64,000 nt of DNA from Selenomonas sp. TAMA-11512 (GCF_037076525.1 NZ_AP029018.1:992001-1056000), one strand, 5' to 3'; positions 25,957 through 35,215 are shown, numbered from the stretch's first letter. Notes: generated from the sequence alone by a model not told the origin. Numbers and translations: made by a program.

Positions 25957-28938
25957 ATGGCAGATACTATTTCGGAAATACAATCGTTAAAAACGAGAAT
26001 AAAAGAGCTTGAGCGGGAGAATGCGTATCTCAAAGGAGTCCTTGCCAAATCAAGCATAGAATATTCGATTTCTCCCATGAACAATCCGGAAGCAAAAACT
26101 TTTGATTTGAGCCAAGGTGCGAGAATTATTCCGGTGGAAATAACGAGAAATCATGCGCGACGCTTTTTTTCATATTTCTGGGGACGTATGGATGTATACA
26201 GTAAGCGTGCTCAGAATAAAACTACGGGAAAAGCAGGGTATTATCCGCAATGTGATAATTTCTGGCGGCGTGGTATCTGTCCGAAAGCTTCTGGGATGAA
26301 AATTAAATGTAAGAATTGTGACTACAGAAGATGGACGACACTTGAAGGAATACAAATCGAAAACCATTTAAAAGGGTTAAAAGAAGATTCTTCCGATGTT
26401 ATAGGAATATATCCGTTATTTCCCGATGGCTCCTGTCGTTTTCTTGTGTTTGATTTTGATAATCATGATAAAGGGGCTTATGAACTCGATTTTGCGAATA
26501 CCGAAGAAAGCTGGATTAACGAAGTAAACGCGCTTCGGGAAATCTGTAAAGTAAATCATATCCCCGCCTTAGTTGAACGTTCTCGGTCCGGGAAAGGGGC
26601 TCATGTCTGGATTTTCTTTGAAACACCGGTTTCGGCTGCTCTTGCGCGGAAATTCGGATTCGCGCTGCTCGAAAAAGGCGCCGAATCAGTGAATATGACA
26701 TCTTTTCGCTTCTATGACAGAATGATTCCGGCGCAGGATTGTCTTGTCGATGGAGAGCTTGGAAATCTGATTGCGCTACCGCTCCAGGGAATGGCTTTGC
26801 GGGAAGGTAACAGTGCATTTATTGATGAAAATTGGAATGTGTATCCTGATCAGTGGAAGGCACTAATTTCAACTTCAAAAATCTCCGAAAAAGAAATGGA
26901 AAATCTGCTGCATCAATGGAATACTATTGAGTCTGAGAACGATTCAAATCCATTTACGGTTTCTGACGGAACAAAGCCGTGGGAAAGGAAAAGTGCGTTT
27001 AACAGAGCAGATGTAACAGGACAATTGAATATTACGCTATCCAACATGATCTATATCGAGTCTGCAAATATAAAGCCGCGTCTTCAAAATCAACTGAGAC
27101 GAATGGCCGCATTTTTGAATCCGATGTTTTTCAGAAACAATGCCTTCGGATTATCAAATTATGAAAATTCGAGATATATCTATCTTGGTGCGGATGATAG
27201 TGGTTATATTTGCATGCCGAGTGGATTGCTGGATCAGATTTTTGAAAAATGCGATAATACCGGAATACCGTATACTTTTTCGGATGAGCGTTGTGAAGGC
27301 GATCCGTTAAAGGTCACCTTCATTGGAGAGCTTCGAGAAAGGCAGATTATAGCTGTAGATAAACTACTGCAATACGAATGCGGTATTCTGAGTGCGGCCA
27401 CTGCGTTTGGTAAAACCGTAGTCTGCAGTAATCTGATTGCGCAGAAAAAGGTGAACACTTTAGTTCTGCTTGAGTCATCCGCGTTGATTGAACAATGGGA
27501 AAAAGCTCTTTCAACATTCCTGAAAATTGATGAGGAATTGCCGGAATACAAGACGAAATCCGGCCGTATAAAAACACGAAAAAGTCTTGTCGGGGTTATT
27601 CGCGGAGCAAAAGATACCTCTACCGGAATCATTGATATTGCAATGGCCGGTTCGCTTTTCAAAAAAGATGAACCACATTCTCGCTTGAAAGAATATGGTA
27701 TGATCCTCGTTGATGAGTGTCATCACAGCGCATCGGAAACGGTCAGTAGAGTATTGAAAGAAGTATCCACCAAGTATGTTTACGGTGTTACGGCAACACC
27801 GTTTCGGGGCGACGGCCTTGAAAGAATTAATGAAATGCTGCTTGGTCCGGTACGTTTTCAATATACTGCCAGGGAGAAAGCAGAGGAGCAGGGAATCGAT
27901 CATCTGATTGTGCCTCGTTTTACAAGGACAGTCAGCCCACATGGACGCGATAAACTTCATATTAATGAGGCATATGCAATTATCCGCAATAATGAAATGC
28001 GAAATGAGCAGATTGTTGGCGATATTAAACAATGTATTGATGCAGGTAGGACTCCGGTAGTTCTTACCAGATTCACAGACCACGCCGATATTCTTTATGA
28101 ATCTGTAAAAGATTGTGCAGAAAATGTATTTCTTCTTACCGGAAATAAATCCAAAAAGGAGCAACGAGAGCTTCGCATACAAATGGATTCGGTTCCCCAC
28201 ACAGAATCGCTGATTCTTATTGCGACCGGGCAGCTGATCGGTGAAGGATTTGATTATCCCCGGCTTGATACTTTGATTATGGCGGATCCTGTTGCATGGA
28301 AGGGGATTGTCGAACAGTATGCCGGACGCTTGAATCGGGACTTCGAAGGCAAGAAGAATGTCATGATTTATGATTACATTGATGCAAACATTCCCATATT
28401 TGATAATATGTATGCCAAACGCATGCGTGCCTATAAACGCATTGGCTATAGGTTATGCGATGAAAAAACAGGCGAAAAGCAGACAGCAAATGCAATATTC
28501 GATTCGGACACATATGGAGAAGTATATGAGCAAGATCTGATTGAGGCAAAGGAGGATATTGTAATCTCAAGCCCTACACTTGGAAGAAACAAAGTTATGC
28601 GTATGTTGAAACTGCTTAAGGATCGGCAGGAATACGGTGTGAAGATAACTATTGTGACATGGCATCCGGATGCGTATCTTTTCGGACGTCAAGAACATCG
28701 AATTGAACTGATGGAAGCCCTTCATAATGCAGGATTTAATATTGAGCTCGTGGAAGATAATTGTGAGCGTTATGCTGTTATTGACAATGAAATCGTATGG
28801 TATGGCAGCATGAATCTTTTATCAAAAGAAGATGTCGAAGATAATATTATGAGAGTGGTCAGCAAATGTATAGCATCTGAATTGCTGGAAATTACTTTTG
28901 AAAAGGGGAATAGTTTAAAAAAATACGGGAACTGCTGA
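25957..28938 (+). CDS. AEP primase - SF2 helicase - PLD nuclease fusion (TOTE-type conflict protein)
   Basis: A 993-residue fusion, probably for defence. In order: coiled coil (about 5-30); a four-Cys zinc site (Cys99, 108, 118, 121); an archaeo-eukaryotic primase domain with the acidic pair in FLVFDFDNHD (Asp166, Asp168) and SGKGAHVW (His216); an SF2 helicase with ATAFGKT (Lys486), VDECHH (586-), VTATPFRG and QYAGRLNR (787-); and a C-terminal PLD-like module ending YGSMNLLSKEDVEDN (949-), whose HKD motif is degenerate. The build fits proteins annotated as AEP domains of TOTE conflict systems. Codon use is AT-rich, unlike neighbours, pointing to transfer. ATG 25957 is preferred to a TTG at 25948; the ribosome site is weak. 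Confidence 0.85.
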   Translation: MADTISEIQSLKTRIKELERENAYLKGVLAKSSIEYSISPMNNPEAKTFDLSQGARIIPVEITRNHARRFFSYFWGRMDVYSKRAQNKTTGKAGYYPQCDNFWRRGICPKASGMKIKCKNCDYRRWTTLEGIQIENHLKGLKEDSSDVIGIYPLFPDGSCRFLVFDFDNHDKGAYELDFANTEESWINEVNALREICKVNHIPALVERSRSGKGAHVWIFFETPVSAALARKFGFALLEKGAESVNMTSFRFYDRMIPAQDCLVDGELGNLIALPLQGMALREGNSAFIDENWNVYPDQWKALISTSKISEKEMENLLHQWNTIESENDSNPFTVSDGTKPWERKSAFNRADVTGQLNITLSNMIYIESANIKPRLQNQLRRMAAFLNPMFFRNNAFGLSNYENSRYIYLGADDSGYICMPSGLLDQIFEKCDNTGIPYTFSDERCEGDPLKVTFIGELRERQIIAVDKLLQYECGILSAATAFGKTVVCSNLIAQKKVNTLVLLESSALIEQWEKALSTFLKIDEELPEYKTKSGRIKTRKSLVGVIRGAKDTSTGIIDIAMAGSLFKKDEPHSRLKEYGMILVDECHHSASETVSRVLKEVSTKYVYGVTATPFRGDGLERINEMLLGPVRFQYTAREKAEEQGIDHLIVPRFTRTVSPHGRDKLHINEAYAIIRNNEMRNEQIVGDIKQCIDAGRTPVVLTRFTDHADILYESVKDCAENVFLLTGNKSKKEQRELRIQMDSVPHTESLILIATGQLIGEGFDYPRLDTLIMADPVAWKGIVEQYAGRLNRDFEGKKNVMIYDYIDANIPIFDNMYAKRMRAYKRIGYRLCDEKTGEKQTANAIFDSDTYGEVYEQDLIEAKEDIVISSPTLGRNKVMRMLKLLKDRQEYGVKITIVTWHPDAYLFGRQEHRIELMEALHNAGFNIELVEDNCERYAVIDNEIVWYGSMNLLSKEDVEDNIMRVVSKCIASELLEITFEKGNSLKKYGNC

Positions 28939-29015
28939 TACATTCTTTTGATCGGCATCTCTCCACTGAAAGGATATAATAGAGGAAGAAGCAACACGAC
29001 GAGGGGAGCAACAAG

Positions 29016-29237
29016 ATGGTGCAACAAACATTTACCGACATGGAATATGCAAATCGTACAAGAACAATGCGGAGAGAAGTCTTTCTATATGCCATGGCAT
29101 TCATTGCACCGTTCTGCGCCCCCAAAGAGCGTGGCGGGAGATTGATTTCGCCGGAAACCACACTGCGCATGTACCTCAGACAAAACATGTTTGGACGTTC
29201 AAGTGAGGGAAAACATCGCCGGTCGGACAGTAAATGA
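29016..29237 (+). pseudogene. IS5-type transposase remnant
   Basis: 73 codons: QQTFTDMEYANRTRTMRREVF then SPETTLRMYLRQNMFG. The first piece matches the start of IS5-family transposases, and the second matches the PLE-x-LRMYF-x-Q region that normally follows about 40 residues later. The space between is shortened and everything after is gone, including the DDE residues. GAGGGG precedes the ATG. No complete insertion sequence or clear end repeats were found around it. Confidence 0.6.
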
Positions 29238-29319
29238 AAGAAGCGTCATGTCTGTCTTGAGACTGTTTCACGCTACATTCCGTCATGTGATGACTCGTGA
29301 AAACGGTAAAAGCAAAATA

Positions 29320-29347
29320 TTGAGAAAATATAAAATTATAGTATAAT
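29320..29347 (+). promoter_or_regulatory. Probable promoter of the alkyl sulfatase gene
   Basis: TTGAGA (29320-29325), a 16-bp spacer and TATAAT (29342-29347), 109 nt before the TTG start. Confidence 0.6.
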
Positions 29348-29455
29348 AGAAGTCATGATGGTATATTGCTCGAAATCAATGTACAGGAATTAATGTACAT
29401 GAAAATTTCGGAGAAACTGATTTTGACATGTTATGTGATATGGGAGTGAGAAACA

Positions 29456-31522
29456 TTGAAAAAGAAAACAACGGGCAAGGCGATTCTTTCACTGGCGGGC
29501 GCAATTCTGCTTGCCGCCGTACCCTGCGGGACGGCAGAGATGGCGGCAGGAGTCGGAAGCGGAGCGGCGGCACAGGAGCTGACATCGGATTCAAAGGGCG
29601 CGACGGAATTTACAAAGCAAAAGAACGAGGCCGTCCGCAGCCTGTTGGATTTTAACGACAGACAAGAAGCGGAATTTGCCACAAGAGGGCGGATTGCCTC
29701 GCCTGAAAAGCTTGAAATCAAGGATGCCGACGGCAATATCGTATGGAGTCAGAAGGCGTATGATTTTCTGGAAGGCACAGCGGAGAGTCCCGATACCGCC
29801 AATCCGAGCCTCTGGGAAAATGCCAAAAACAACCATGCCTATGGCCTTTTCGAGGTAGAAAAGGGAATATACCAGGTTCGCGGTTATGACATGGCGAATC
29901 TCACCCTTGTGGAGGGAGATACAGGCTGGATTGTACTCGATACGACTATGTGCATCGAATGTGCAGATGCGGCTTTTGATCTTGTCAAACAACATCTTGG
30001 AGAAAAGCCGATCAAAGCGGTCATTATATCGCATCCCCATGTCGACCATTTCGGCGGCGTCGGGGCTTTTGTGAACAATAAAACGGTTGCGGATGCCTCC
30101 CTGCCTATCAAGAAGCAGCTTGCGGGCGATAAGATTCCGCTCATTGTTCCGGAGGGATTTACTGCCCATGCGGTGGAAGAGAATCTCTATGCGGGCAACG
30201 CCATGGGAAGGCGCGCAAACTATCAATACGGCACGCTTATCGACAAATCTCCGACGGGCGCTCTGTCGATCGGCATCGGCATGGGACAGTCCAAGGGCAC
30301 GGTATCCTTTGTCGTGCCGTCGTACGAGGTAAAAAAGACAGGTGAAAGAATCACGATTGACGGTGTAGAGATGGAATTTCAGCTGACGCCCGGAACGGAA
30401 GCACCTGCCGAGATGAACATATACTTCCCGCGCTATAAGGCTCTTTGGGCCGCGGAGAACTGTACGGCAACACTCCATAACCTATACACCCTGCGCGGCG
30501 CCGAGGTACGCGACGGAAACGCATGGGCGAAATATATCATGGAAGCGATATCACGGTACGCCGATCAATCGGAGGTTGTCTTCCAGTCGCACAACTGGCC
30601 GCATTGGGGCAAAGGGGTCATCCGCGATTATATGCTGAATACCGCCGCGGTATACAAGTACATCAACGACCAGTCATTGACATATATCAACCAAGGCTAC
30701 AACGGCGTAGAAATCGAAAATATGATGCAGCTGCCGAACCGTCTTTCCAAAAACTGGTATACAAGACCGTATTATGGGACGCCGGCCCACAATGCCATGG
30801 CGGTTTATCAGAAATATATGGGCTACTATGACGCCAACCCGGTGAACCTCTGCAGACTGCCTGCCGAGCAAAGTGCGAAGAAGATGGCCCAATATCTGGA
30901 GCTTGGCAGCATGGACGCATGCCTTGCACAGGCGAAGCGGGATTTTGCCAAGGGAGAATATCAGTGGGTTGCCGAATTCACCAATCAGCTCGTATTCGCG
31001 GATCCCTCGAATAGGGAAGCAAGACTTCTCTGCGCGGATGCGCTCGAGCAGCTGGGCTATCAGGCGGAATCCGGTACATGGCGTAACTGCTACTTGACCG
31101 GCGCGCTTGAGCTGCGGAAGGGAAATATGGCAAAACCGCCCAGGGGCGGCGATAAATTTGGCAGTGCCCTCATGAGCCAGCTTACACCGGAGATGGCGTT
31201 CGACTACATGGATATTCTGCTGGATAAGAAGGCGATGGCAGACCGGGATGCCGAGATTCTCTTCCACCTCGAAGATCTCGGCAAATACTACAGAGTATAT
31301 CTTGTGGACGGTGTCCTTCTCCATGCGGAGGATGCGGGAAAAGAACCTGCGGACACGACGGTTGAATGCACCTCCAAGACGATGCTCCTCCTGTTCATGG
31401 ATTATGATGCATTTGCCCGGAAGGCAAGGATTGCGGGAGATGCAGCCTTACTGCAAAGACTGGCTGCCAACCTGACTGAGATCGATCGAAAATCCGGCAT
31501 GTTTAATATTGTGGAGCCATGA
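29456..31522 (+). CDS. Secreted alkyl/aryl sulfatase, metallo-beta-lactamase fold (SdsA-type)
   Basis: Hydrolyses primary alkyl sulfates (SDS-like) to alcohol and sulfate. The 688-residue precursor has a signal peptide (about 1-36). The zinc motif is ISHPHVDHFGGVG (His193, His195, Asp197, His198). TPGTEAPAEMNIYFP and WAAENCTATLHN supply further ligands, and a C-terminal dimerisation/SCP2-like part follows, as in SdsA1/BDS1. The start codon is TTG with GGGAGTGAG upstream; no in-frame ATG fits. Alone in its transcription unit. A role in using or detoxifying sulfated surfactants or host sulfoesters is inferred. Confidence 0.92.
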   Translation: MKKKTTGKAILSLAGAILLAAVPCGTAEMAAGVGSGAAAQELTSDSKGATEFTKQKNEAVRSLLDFNDRQEAEFATRGRIASPEKLEIKDADGNIVWSQKAYDFLEGTAESPDTANPSLWENAKNNHAYGLFEVEKGIYQVRGYDMANLTLVEGDTGWIVLDTTMCIECADAAFDLVKQHLGEKPIKAVIISHPHVDHFGGVGAFVNNKTVADASLPIKKQLAGDKIPLIVPEGFTAHAVEENLYAGNAMGRRANYQYGTLIDKSPTGALSIGIGMGQSKGTVSFVVPSYEVKKTGERITIDGVEMEFQLTPGTEAPAEMNIYFPRYKALWAAENCTATLHNLYTLRGAEVRDGNAWAKYIMEAISRYADQSEVVFQSHNWPHWGKGVIRDYMLNTAAVYKYINDQSLTYINQGYNGVEIENMMQLPNRLSKNWYTRPYYGTPAHNAMAVYQKYMGYYDANPVNLCRLPAEQSAKKMAQYLELGSMDACLAQAKRDFAKGEYQWVAEFTNQLVFADPSNREARLLCADALEQLGYQAESGTWRNCYLTGALELRKGNMAKPPRGGDKFGSALMSQLTPEMAFDYMDILLDKKAMADRDAEILFHLEDLGKYYRVYLVDGVLLHAEDAGKEPADTTVECTSKTMLLLFMDYDAFARKARIAGDAALLQRLAANLTEIDRKSGMFNIVEP

Positions 31523-31675
31523 TATCAGCAGCGGTTGGATATTCTTCCGGCCGCTGCTTTCGGGTATAATGGACGAAACTCCATTGAAAGATTCGGGGAT
31601 GCAAGGATTTTTGCCTATTATGAAATCGCAAGTGAAATGAGCTGGAACGATGACAGCTTTGCAGAGGTGGTTTGC

Positions 31676-32284
31676 ATGAAAAATGCCGTTATATATATAC
31701 ATGGCAAAAACGGTTCTGCTGATGAGGCTCACTATTATAAAAAGTTTTTCAATGATGATTATGAAGTTGTAGGTTTTGATTATAAATCCGAATTGCCGTG
31801 GGATGTTAGAGAAGAATTTCAAAAGTATATCGATGACATGATTTTGAAGTATAACGAAATTATATTGATTGGAACAAGTGTGGGAGCATATTTCGCTTTA
31901 TTATCCTTAGCAGGAAAAACGATTAAAAAGGCGCTGTTTATTTCACCTGTTGTAGATATGGAAAAATTGATAACGGATATGATGGAACGGTCAAATATCA
32001 CGGAAGATGAATTAAAAAGCAAGAAAGAACTTGATACGGAGTTTGGAGAGACTCTATCCTGGGAATACTTGCTTTATGCACGAAACCATCCGATTGAGTG
32101 GAATATACCTACACACATTCTATATGGAGAGAAAGATAATTTAACTGCTAAAGAAACCCTATATGATTTTGCAGAAAGAACAGGCGCAATACTTTCCGTA
32201 ATGAAAAATGGGGAACATTGGTTTCACACAAATGAGCAAATGAGAGTTCTTGATAATTGGATTAGAGATTCAATTTGCCGGTAA
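31676..32284 (+). CDS. Small alpha/beta hydrolase
   Basis: Cytoplasmic 202-residue hydrolase. HGKNGSADEAHYY forms the oxyanion-side loop, the nucleophile elbow is IGTSVGAYFAL (Ser about 74), Asp is in LYGEKDNLT (about 163) and His in NGEHWFHTNEQ (about 184). Substrate unknown. Codon use is strongly AT-rich compared with flanking genes, so recent acquisition is likely. ATG 31676 follows GAGGTGG; the open frame upstream to 31535 has no ribosome site and different composition. Confidence 0.85.
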   Translation: MKNAVIYIHGKNGSADEAHYYKKFFNDDYEVVGFDYKSELPWDVREEFQKYIDDMILKYNEIILIGTSVGAYFALLSLAGKTIKKALFISPVVDMEKLITDMMERSNITEDELKSKKELDTEFGETLSWEYLLYARNHPIEWNIPTHILYGEKDNLTAKETLYDFAERTGAILSVMKNGEHWFHTNEQMRVLDNWIRDSICR

Positions 32285-32356
32285 TTGAGTTGATATAATG
32301 GTATAATAATTGTTGCCGAAAAATATGCAGGATATGGTAGGAGGCAGGAGAAGAGT

Positions 32357-32671
32357 ATGGCATCAAGCAAAGAATACTTGGATTTTGTGCTGGACCAGCT
32401 TTCTGAATTGGAGCAAGTGTCTTATCGGTCGATGATGGGCGAATACATTATCTATTATCGTGGAAAGGTTATTGGAGGCATCTATGATGATCGATTTCTT
32501 TTAAAAGCAACGAAGTCCGCTGCAGCAATGTTGCCTGATACAGATAGGGAATCTCCCTATGATGGCGCAAAGGAAATGCTTCTTGTGGACAATATGGAGA
32601 ATAGGGAATTCCTGAAGAAGGTGATGGATGCTATGTATGAGGAACTCCCATTCCCAAAGAAAAAGAAATAA
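32357..32671 (+). CDS. TfoX N-terminal domain protein
   Basis: 104 residues matching the stand-alone TfoX/Sxy N-terminal domain: YLDFVLDQLSELEQVSYRSMMGEYIIYYRGKVIGGIYDDRFLLK in parts (SMMGEYIIYYRGKVIG is the core), ending in a lysine tail. In proteobacteria the full protein promotes competence; the single-domain Firmicute form has no settled role. TAGGAGGCAGG precedes the ATG at a long distance (about 16 nt); AGAAGAGT is closer. Confidence 0.85.
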   Translation: MASSKEYLDFVLDQLSELEQVSYRSMMGEYIIYYRGKVIGGIYDDRFLLKATKSAAAMLPDTDRESPYDGAKEMLLVDNMENREFLKKVMDAMYEELPFPKKKK

Positions 32672-32752
32672 TGAGACAGAGAGGAAGACTTCGTGTATAA
32701 TGATTGTAGTAATCGATTCGATGTTTGCCTGAAAAGAATTGGAGGCTAAGTC

Positions 32753-33133
32753 ATGAAATTAAAAATGATTCCATTTTTATGCCTGTTTTTATTAACGGGC
32801 TGCGGAGGCAGTGCTGCCGCTGACGGGTATACTAAGATAACGGCGCAGGAGGCTTTGCAGCAGATTTCCCAAAATCCTGATGCCATCATTGTGGATGTGC
32901 GGACGAAGGAAGAATACGCGGAGGGGCATGTCGCGAAGGCTATTCTTATCCCTAACGAGACGATTTCCAATGTGCCGCCGACGGAGCTGCCGGATAAGAA
33001 CGCGGAGATTTACGTGTACTGCCGCAGCGGCAATCGCAGCGCACAGGCAGGCAAGAAGCTCAGTGACATGGGCTATAAGCACGTTTATGATTTTGGCGCT
33101 TTTAGCAACTGGACTGGTGAAGTCAGTAAGTAA
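32753..33133 (+). CDS. Rhodanese-domain lipoprotein
   Basis: Sulfur-transfer fold exported as a lipoprotein. The 126 residues have lipobox LLTGC (Cys about 16), then one rhodanese domain: IIVDVRTKEEYAEGHVAKA and the active loop VYCRSGNRSAQAG with Cys about 89. The six-residue loop CRSGNR fits sulfur substrates. Thiosulfate or persulfide handling in the periplasm is a guess. Its own -10 (TATAAT near 32696) and TTGGAGG ribosome site are present. Confidence 0.9.
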   Translation: MKLKMIPFLCLFLLTGCGGSAAADGYTKITAQEALQQISQNPDAIIVDVRTKEEYAEGHVAKAILIPNETISNVPPTELPDKNAEIYVYCRSGNRSAQAGKKLSDMGYKHVYDFGAFSNWTGEVSK

Positions 33134-33149
33134 GAGGCATTCGTTAACG

Positions 33150-33204
33150 AAAATCAATGCTTACCTACAGGGGTGGTAAGCATGGGATTGTAAGCATTGA
33201 TTTT
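33150..33204 (+). terminator. Terminator with alternative pairing
   Basis: AAAATCAATGCTTAC (33150-33164) pairs with GTAAGCATTGATTTT (33190-33204), then TGT. A second copy of the right arm, GGTAAGC (33175-33181), can instead pair with GCTTACC (33159-33165). The two folds exclude each other. Confidence 0.7.
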
Positions 33205-33398
33205 TGTATTTACAAGTTTACAGCTATGTGCTATACTTGTTTTGATAATTGAATATCCATAAGAAGAGACTCACTTATGACTTGGGAAGGAACCCGAGCG
33301 TATGCAGTATTGCCCGCCTTGTGCCCATAGATGAAAGCATATTTGCAAGTGGCAAGCTGTAGAACGGCCGACAGGCGTAGTAATGGAGGGATTTATCT

Positions 33399-33638
33399 AT
33401 GGCAATTAGAAACATCCGGATGGATCGGCGAGACAGTGCTGAGTACAGAAGTCGTCTAAAGCGGGGGGGGTATCTCTCGGCCAGCTATCTCAGTCTCTCG
33501 GGATTTGATGCAGTCCGACTGAAAAAGCTCGCAGAGGCCGGTCGGCTTGATGCGATTAGGTGCGCTATCGGTAAGTCTATTCGTTGGTATTATTCAGAGA
33601 AACAAGCTGAGCTTCTACATCTCCAAGGAGAAGCATAA
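33399..33638 (+). CDS. Small basic protein of unknown function
   Basis: 79 residues: MAIRNIRMDRRDSAEYRSRLKRGG, then LSASYLSLSGFDAVRLKKLAEAG and IRWYYSEKQAEL. The middle could be a helix-turn-helix of excisionase/MerR-like type (LSLSGFDAVRLKKLAEAGRLDAIR with RWYYSEKQ as wing), suggesting DNA binding, but this is a visual impression. A run of eight G interrupts the reading near 33461 and is a place to suspect frameshift or sequencing error. AATGGAGGGATTT precedes the ATG. Confidence 0.55.
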   Translation: MAIRNIRMDRRDSAEYRSRLKRGGYLSASYLSLSGFDAVRLKKLAEAGRLDAIRCAIGKSIRWYYSEKQAELLHLQGEA

Positions 33639-33660
33639 AGCCTTTGCATTTATTCAAAAC

Positions 33661-33690
33661 AAAAGCTGTCGCGGTTGCGGCAGCTTTTGT
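33661..33690 (+). terminator. Terminator after the small basic protein
   Basis: AAAAGCTGTCGC (33661-33672) pairs with GCGGCAGCTTTT (33677-33688) around a GGTT loop, followed by GTTTGTT. Confidence 0.85.
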
Positions 33691-33707
33691 TTGTTGCAGT
33701 AATTTTC

Positions 33708-33736
33708 TTGTAAATTGAGATTATGTTTGTTATAAT
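33708..33736 (+). promoter_or_regulatory. Promoter of the ArsB/NhaD permease gene
   Basis: TTGTAA (33708-33713), a 17-bp spacer, TATAAT (33731-33736). The untranslated leader is about 125 nt, with no recognised RNA motif. Confidence 0.6.
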
Positions 33737-33868
33737 TGTGCCCATGAGAGCGCAGAAAATACAGGTGGAGTCTCTTCATGTGATCCCGCCGAATTTTTAC
33801 TACAATAAATTCCGTGTGCACGCAGTCGGCTCCGGAATATCACAATCCATAATTGAAGGAGGCATTTT

Positions 33869-35155
33869 ATGAATCAAGAAGTACTCGCCGGCATTATCTT
33901 TGTTGTGATGTATGCCATTATTGTCTCGGAGAAAATCCATCGTACCGTCATTGCCATGATGGGGGCCATTCTCATGATTCTCTTCGGGATTCTGGATCAG
34001 GAGGTCGCTATTCATCACATCGATTTCAACACACTAGGACTTTTAATCGGTATGATGATCATTGTCGGTGTGACGAGTAAGACCGGCCTTTTCTCGTACA
34101 TCGCTGTGCTCGCCGCGCAGAAAGCGAAGGCAGAGCCGGTGAGGCTCCTTGTTTATCTGTCGTTGATTACAGCCCTCTGTTCAGCGTTCTTGGATAACGT
34201 CACGACAGTGCTCCTGATGGTGCCGGTCACGTTCTCCATCACAAAGAAGCTGAAGGTCAATGTCGTTCCGTATCTGCTCGCACAGATCATCGCATCCAAT
34301 ATTGGCGGTACGGCAACACTGATCGGTGATCCGCCGAACATCATGATCGGATCGGCGGTCAAGGAGTTGACTTTTGCCGCATTTATAGAGAATCTTGCGC
34401 TGCCGGCTTTCGTCAATCTCGTTGTTGTAACGGGGATTTTCGTCCTCCTATATCGCAAGTCGCTCAAGACGACGCCGGAGCTGCAGGCACTCGTCATGGC
34501 GGAGAAGCCGCAGGATGAGCTCAAGCATAAGGCGCTTCTCGTCAAGTGCCTCATTGTGCTGACGGCGGTGATTATCCTTTTTTTCCTGCACTCGGTAACA
34601 CATATGGAGTCATCACTCGTGGCACTCTTGGGGGCGTTTGTGCTCCTGCTCATTACGGCGATGAAGGAGCATCACATTGTTGAGAGTGCGCTTGACAGTG
34701 TGGAGTGGGCTACCATATTCTTCTTTATCGGACTCTTTGTTGCCGTTGGCGGTCTTGTGGAGACGGGGATCATCCGTGACCTTGCGGTCAAGGGGATAGA
34801 GATTACGGGCGGAGATGTTACGCAGACATCACTCCTCGTGCTGTGGATGAGTGCGATTGTATCATCCTTTCTCGATAATATCCCGTTTGTCGCTACAATG
34901 ATTCCGCTCATCCAGGATATGGGCTCGATGGGTATTGCTAATCTCGAGCCGATTTGGTGGAGTCTTGCTCTCGGCGCCTGCCTCGGCGGCAACGGTACGA
35001 TCATCGGCGCTTCGGCGAATGTCATCGTTGCAGGTATGGCGGCGGAGCGAGGCACAAAGATTTCCTTTATTGACTTTTTCAAGGTCGGTTTCCCCATGAT
35101 GCTTTTGACCATCATCATCTCGACGGTTTATGTTTGGTTTATGTATCTTGTATAG
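33869..35155 (+). CDS. ArsB/NhaD-family ion permease
   Basis: Inner-membrane transporter, 428 residues, about 11 helices in two repeats. Each repeat has a matching motif: SAFLDNVTTVLLMVPV (about 111) and SSFLDNIPFVATMIPL (about 331), plus GGTATLIGDPPNIMIGS and GGNGTIIGASANVIVAG. The DNV/DNI and DPPN motifs are typical of the NhaD/ArsB branch of the IT superfamily. Substrate could be Na+/H+, arsenite or an organic anion; no ars genes are nearby, so arsenite is less likely. GAAGGAGGC precedes the ATG. Confidence 0.88.
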   Translation: MNQEVLAGIIFVVMYAIIVSEKIHRTVIAMMGAILMILFGILDQEVAIHHIDFNTLGLLIGMMIIVGVTSKTGLFSYIAVLAAQKAKAEPVRLLVYLSLITALCSAFLDNVTTVLLMVPVTFSITKKLKVNVVPYLLAQIIASNIGGTATLIGDPPNIMIGSAVKELTFAAFIENLALPAFVNLVVVTGIFVLLYRKSLKTTPELQALVMAEKPQDELKHKALLVKCLIVLTAVIILFFLHSVTHMESSLVALLGAFVLLLITAMKEHHIVESALDSVEWATIFFFIGLFVAVGGLVETGIIRDLAVKGIEITGGDVTQTSLLVLWMSAIVSSFLDNIPFVATMIPLIQDMGSMGIANLEPIWWSLALGACLGGNGTIIGASANVIVAGMAAERGTKISFIDFFKVGFPMMLLTIIISTVYVWFMYLV

Positions 35156-35169
35156 GGAGCCTGCTTTAT

Positions 35170-35215
35170 AAACAATCACCCTCTGCATGTTTTTGTTTGC
35201 AGCGGGTGATTGTTT
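35170..35215. terminator. Shared terminator between convergent permease and bioB genes
   Basis: AAACAATCACCC (35170-35181) pairs with GGGTGATTGTTT (35204-35215), with CTGCA/TGCAG closing inside. T runs appear on both strands. The bioB stop codon overlaps its right edge. Confidence 0.88.

Noticed and set aside
28939-29455. Complete insertion sequence
   Set aside because: Only the first part of an IS5-type transposase is present, with no DDE region and no convincing inverted ends.
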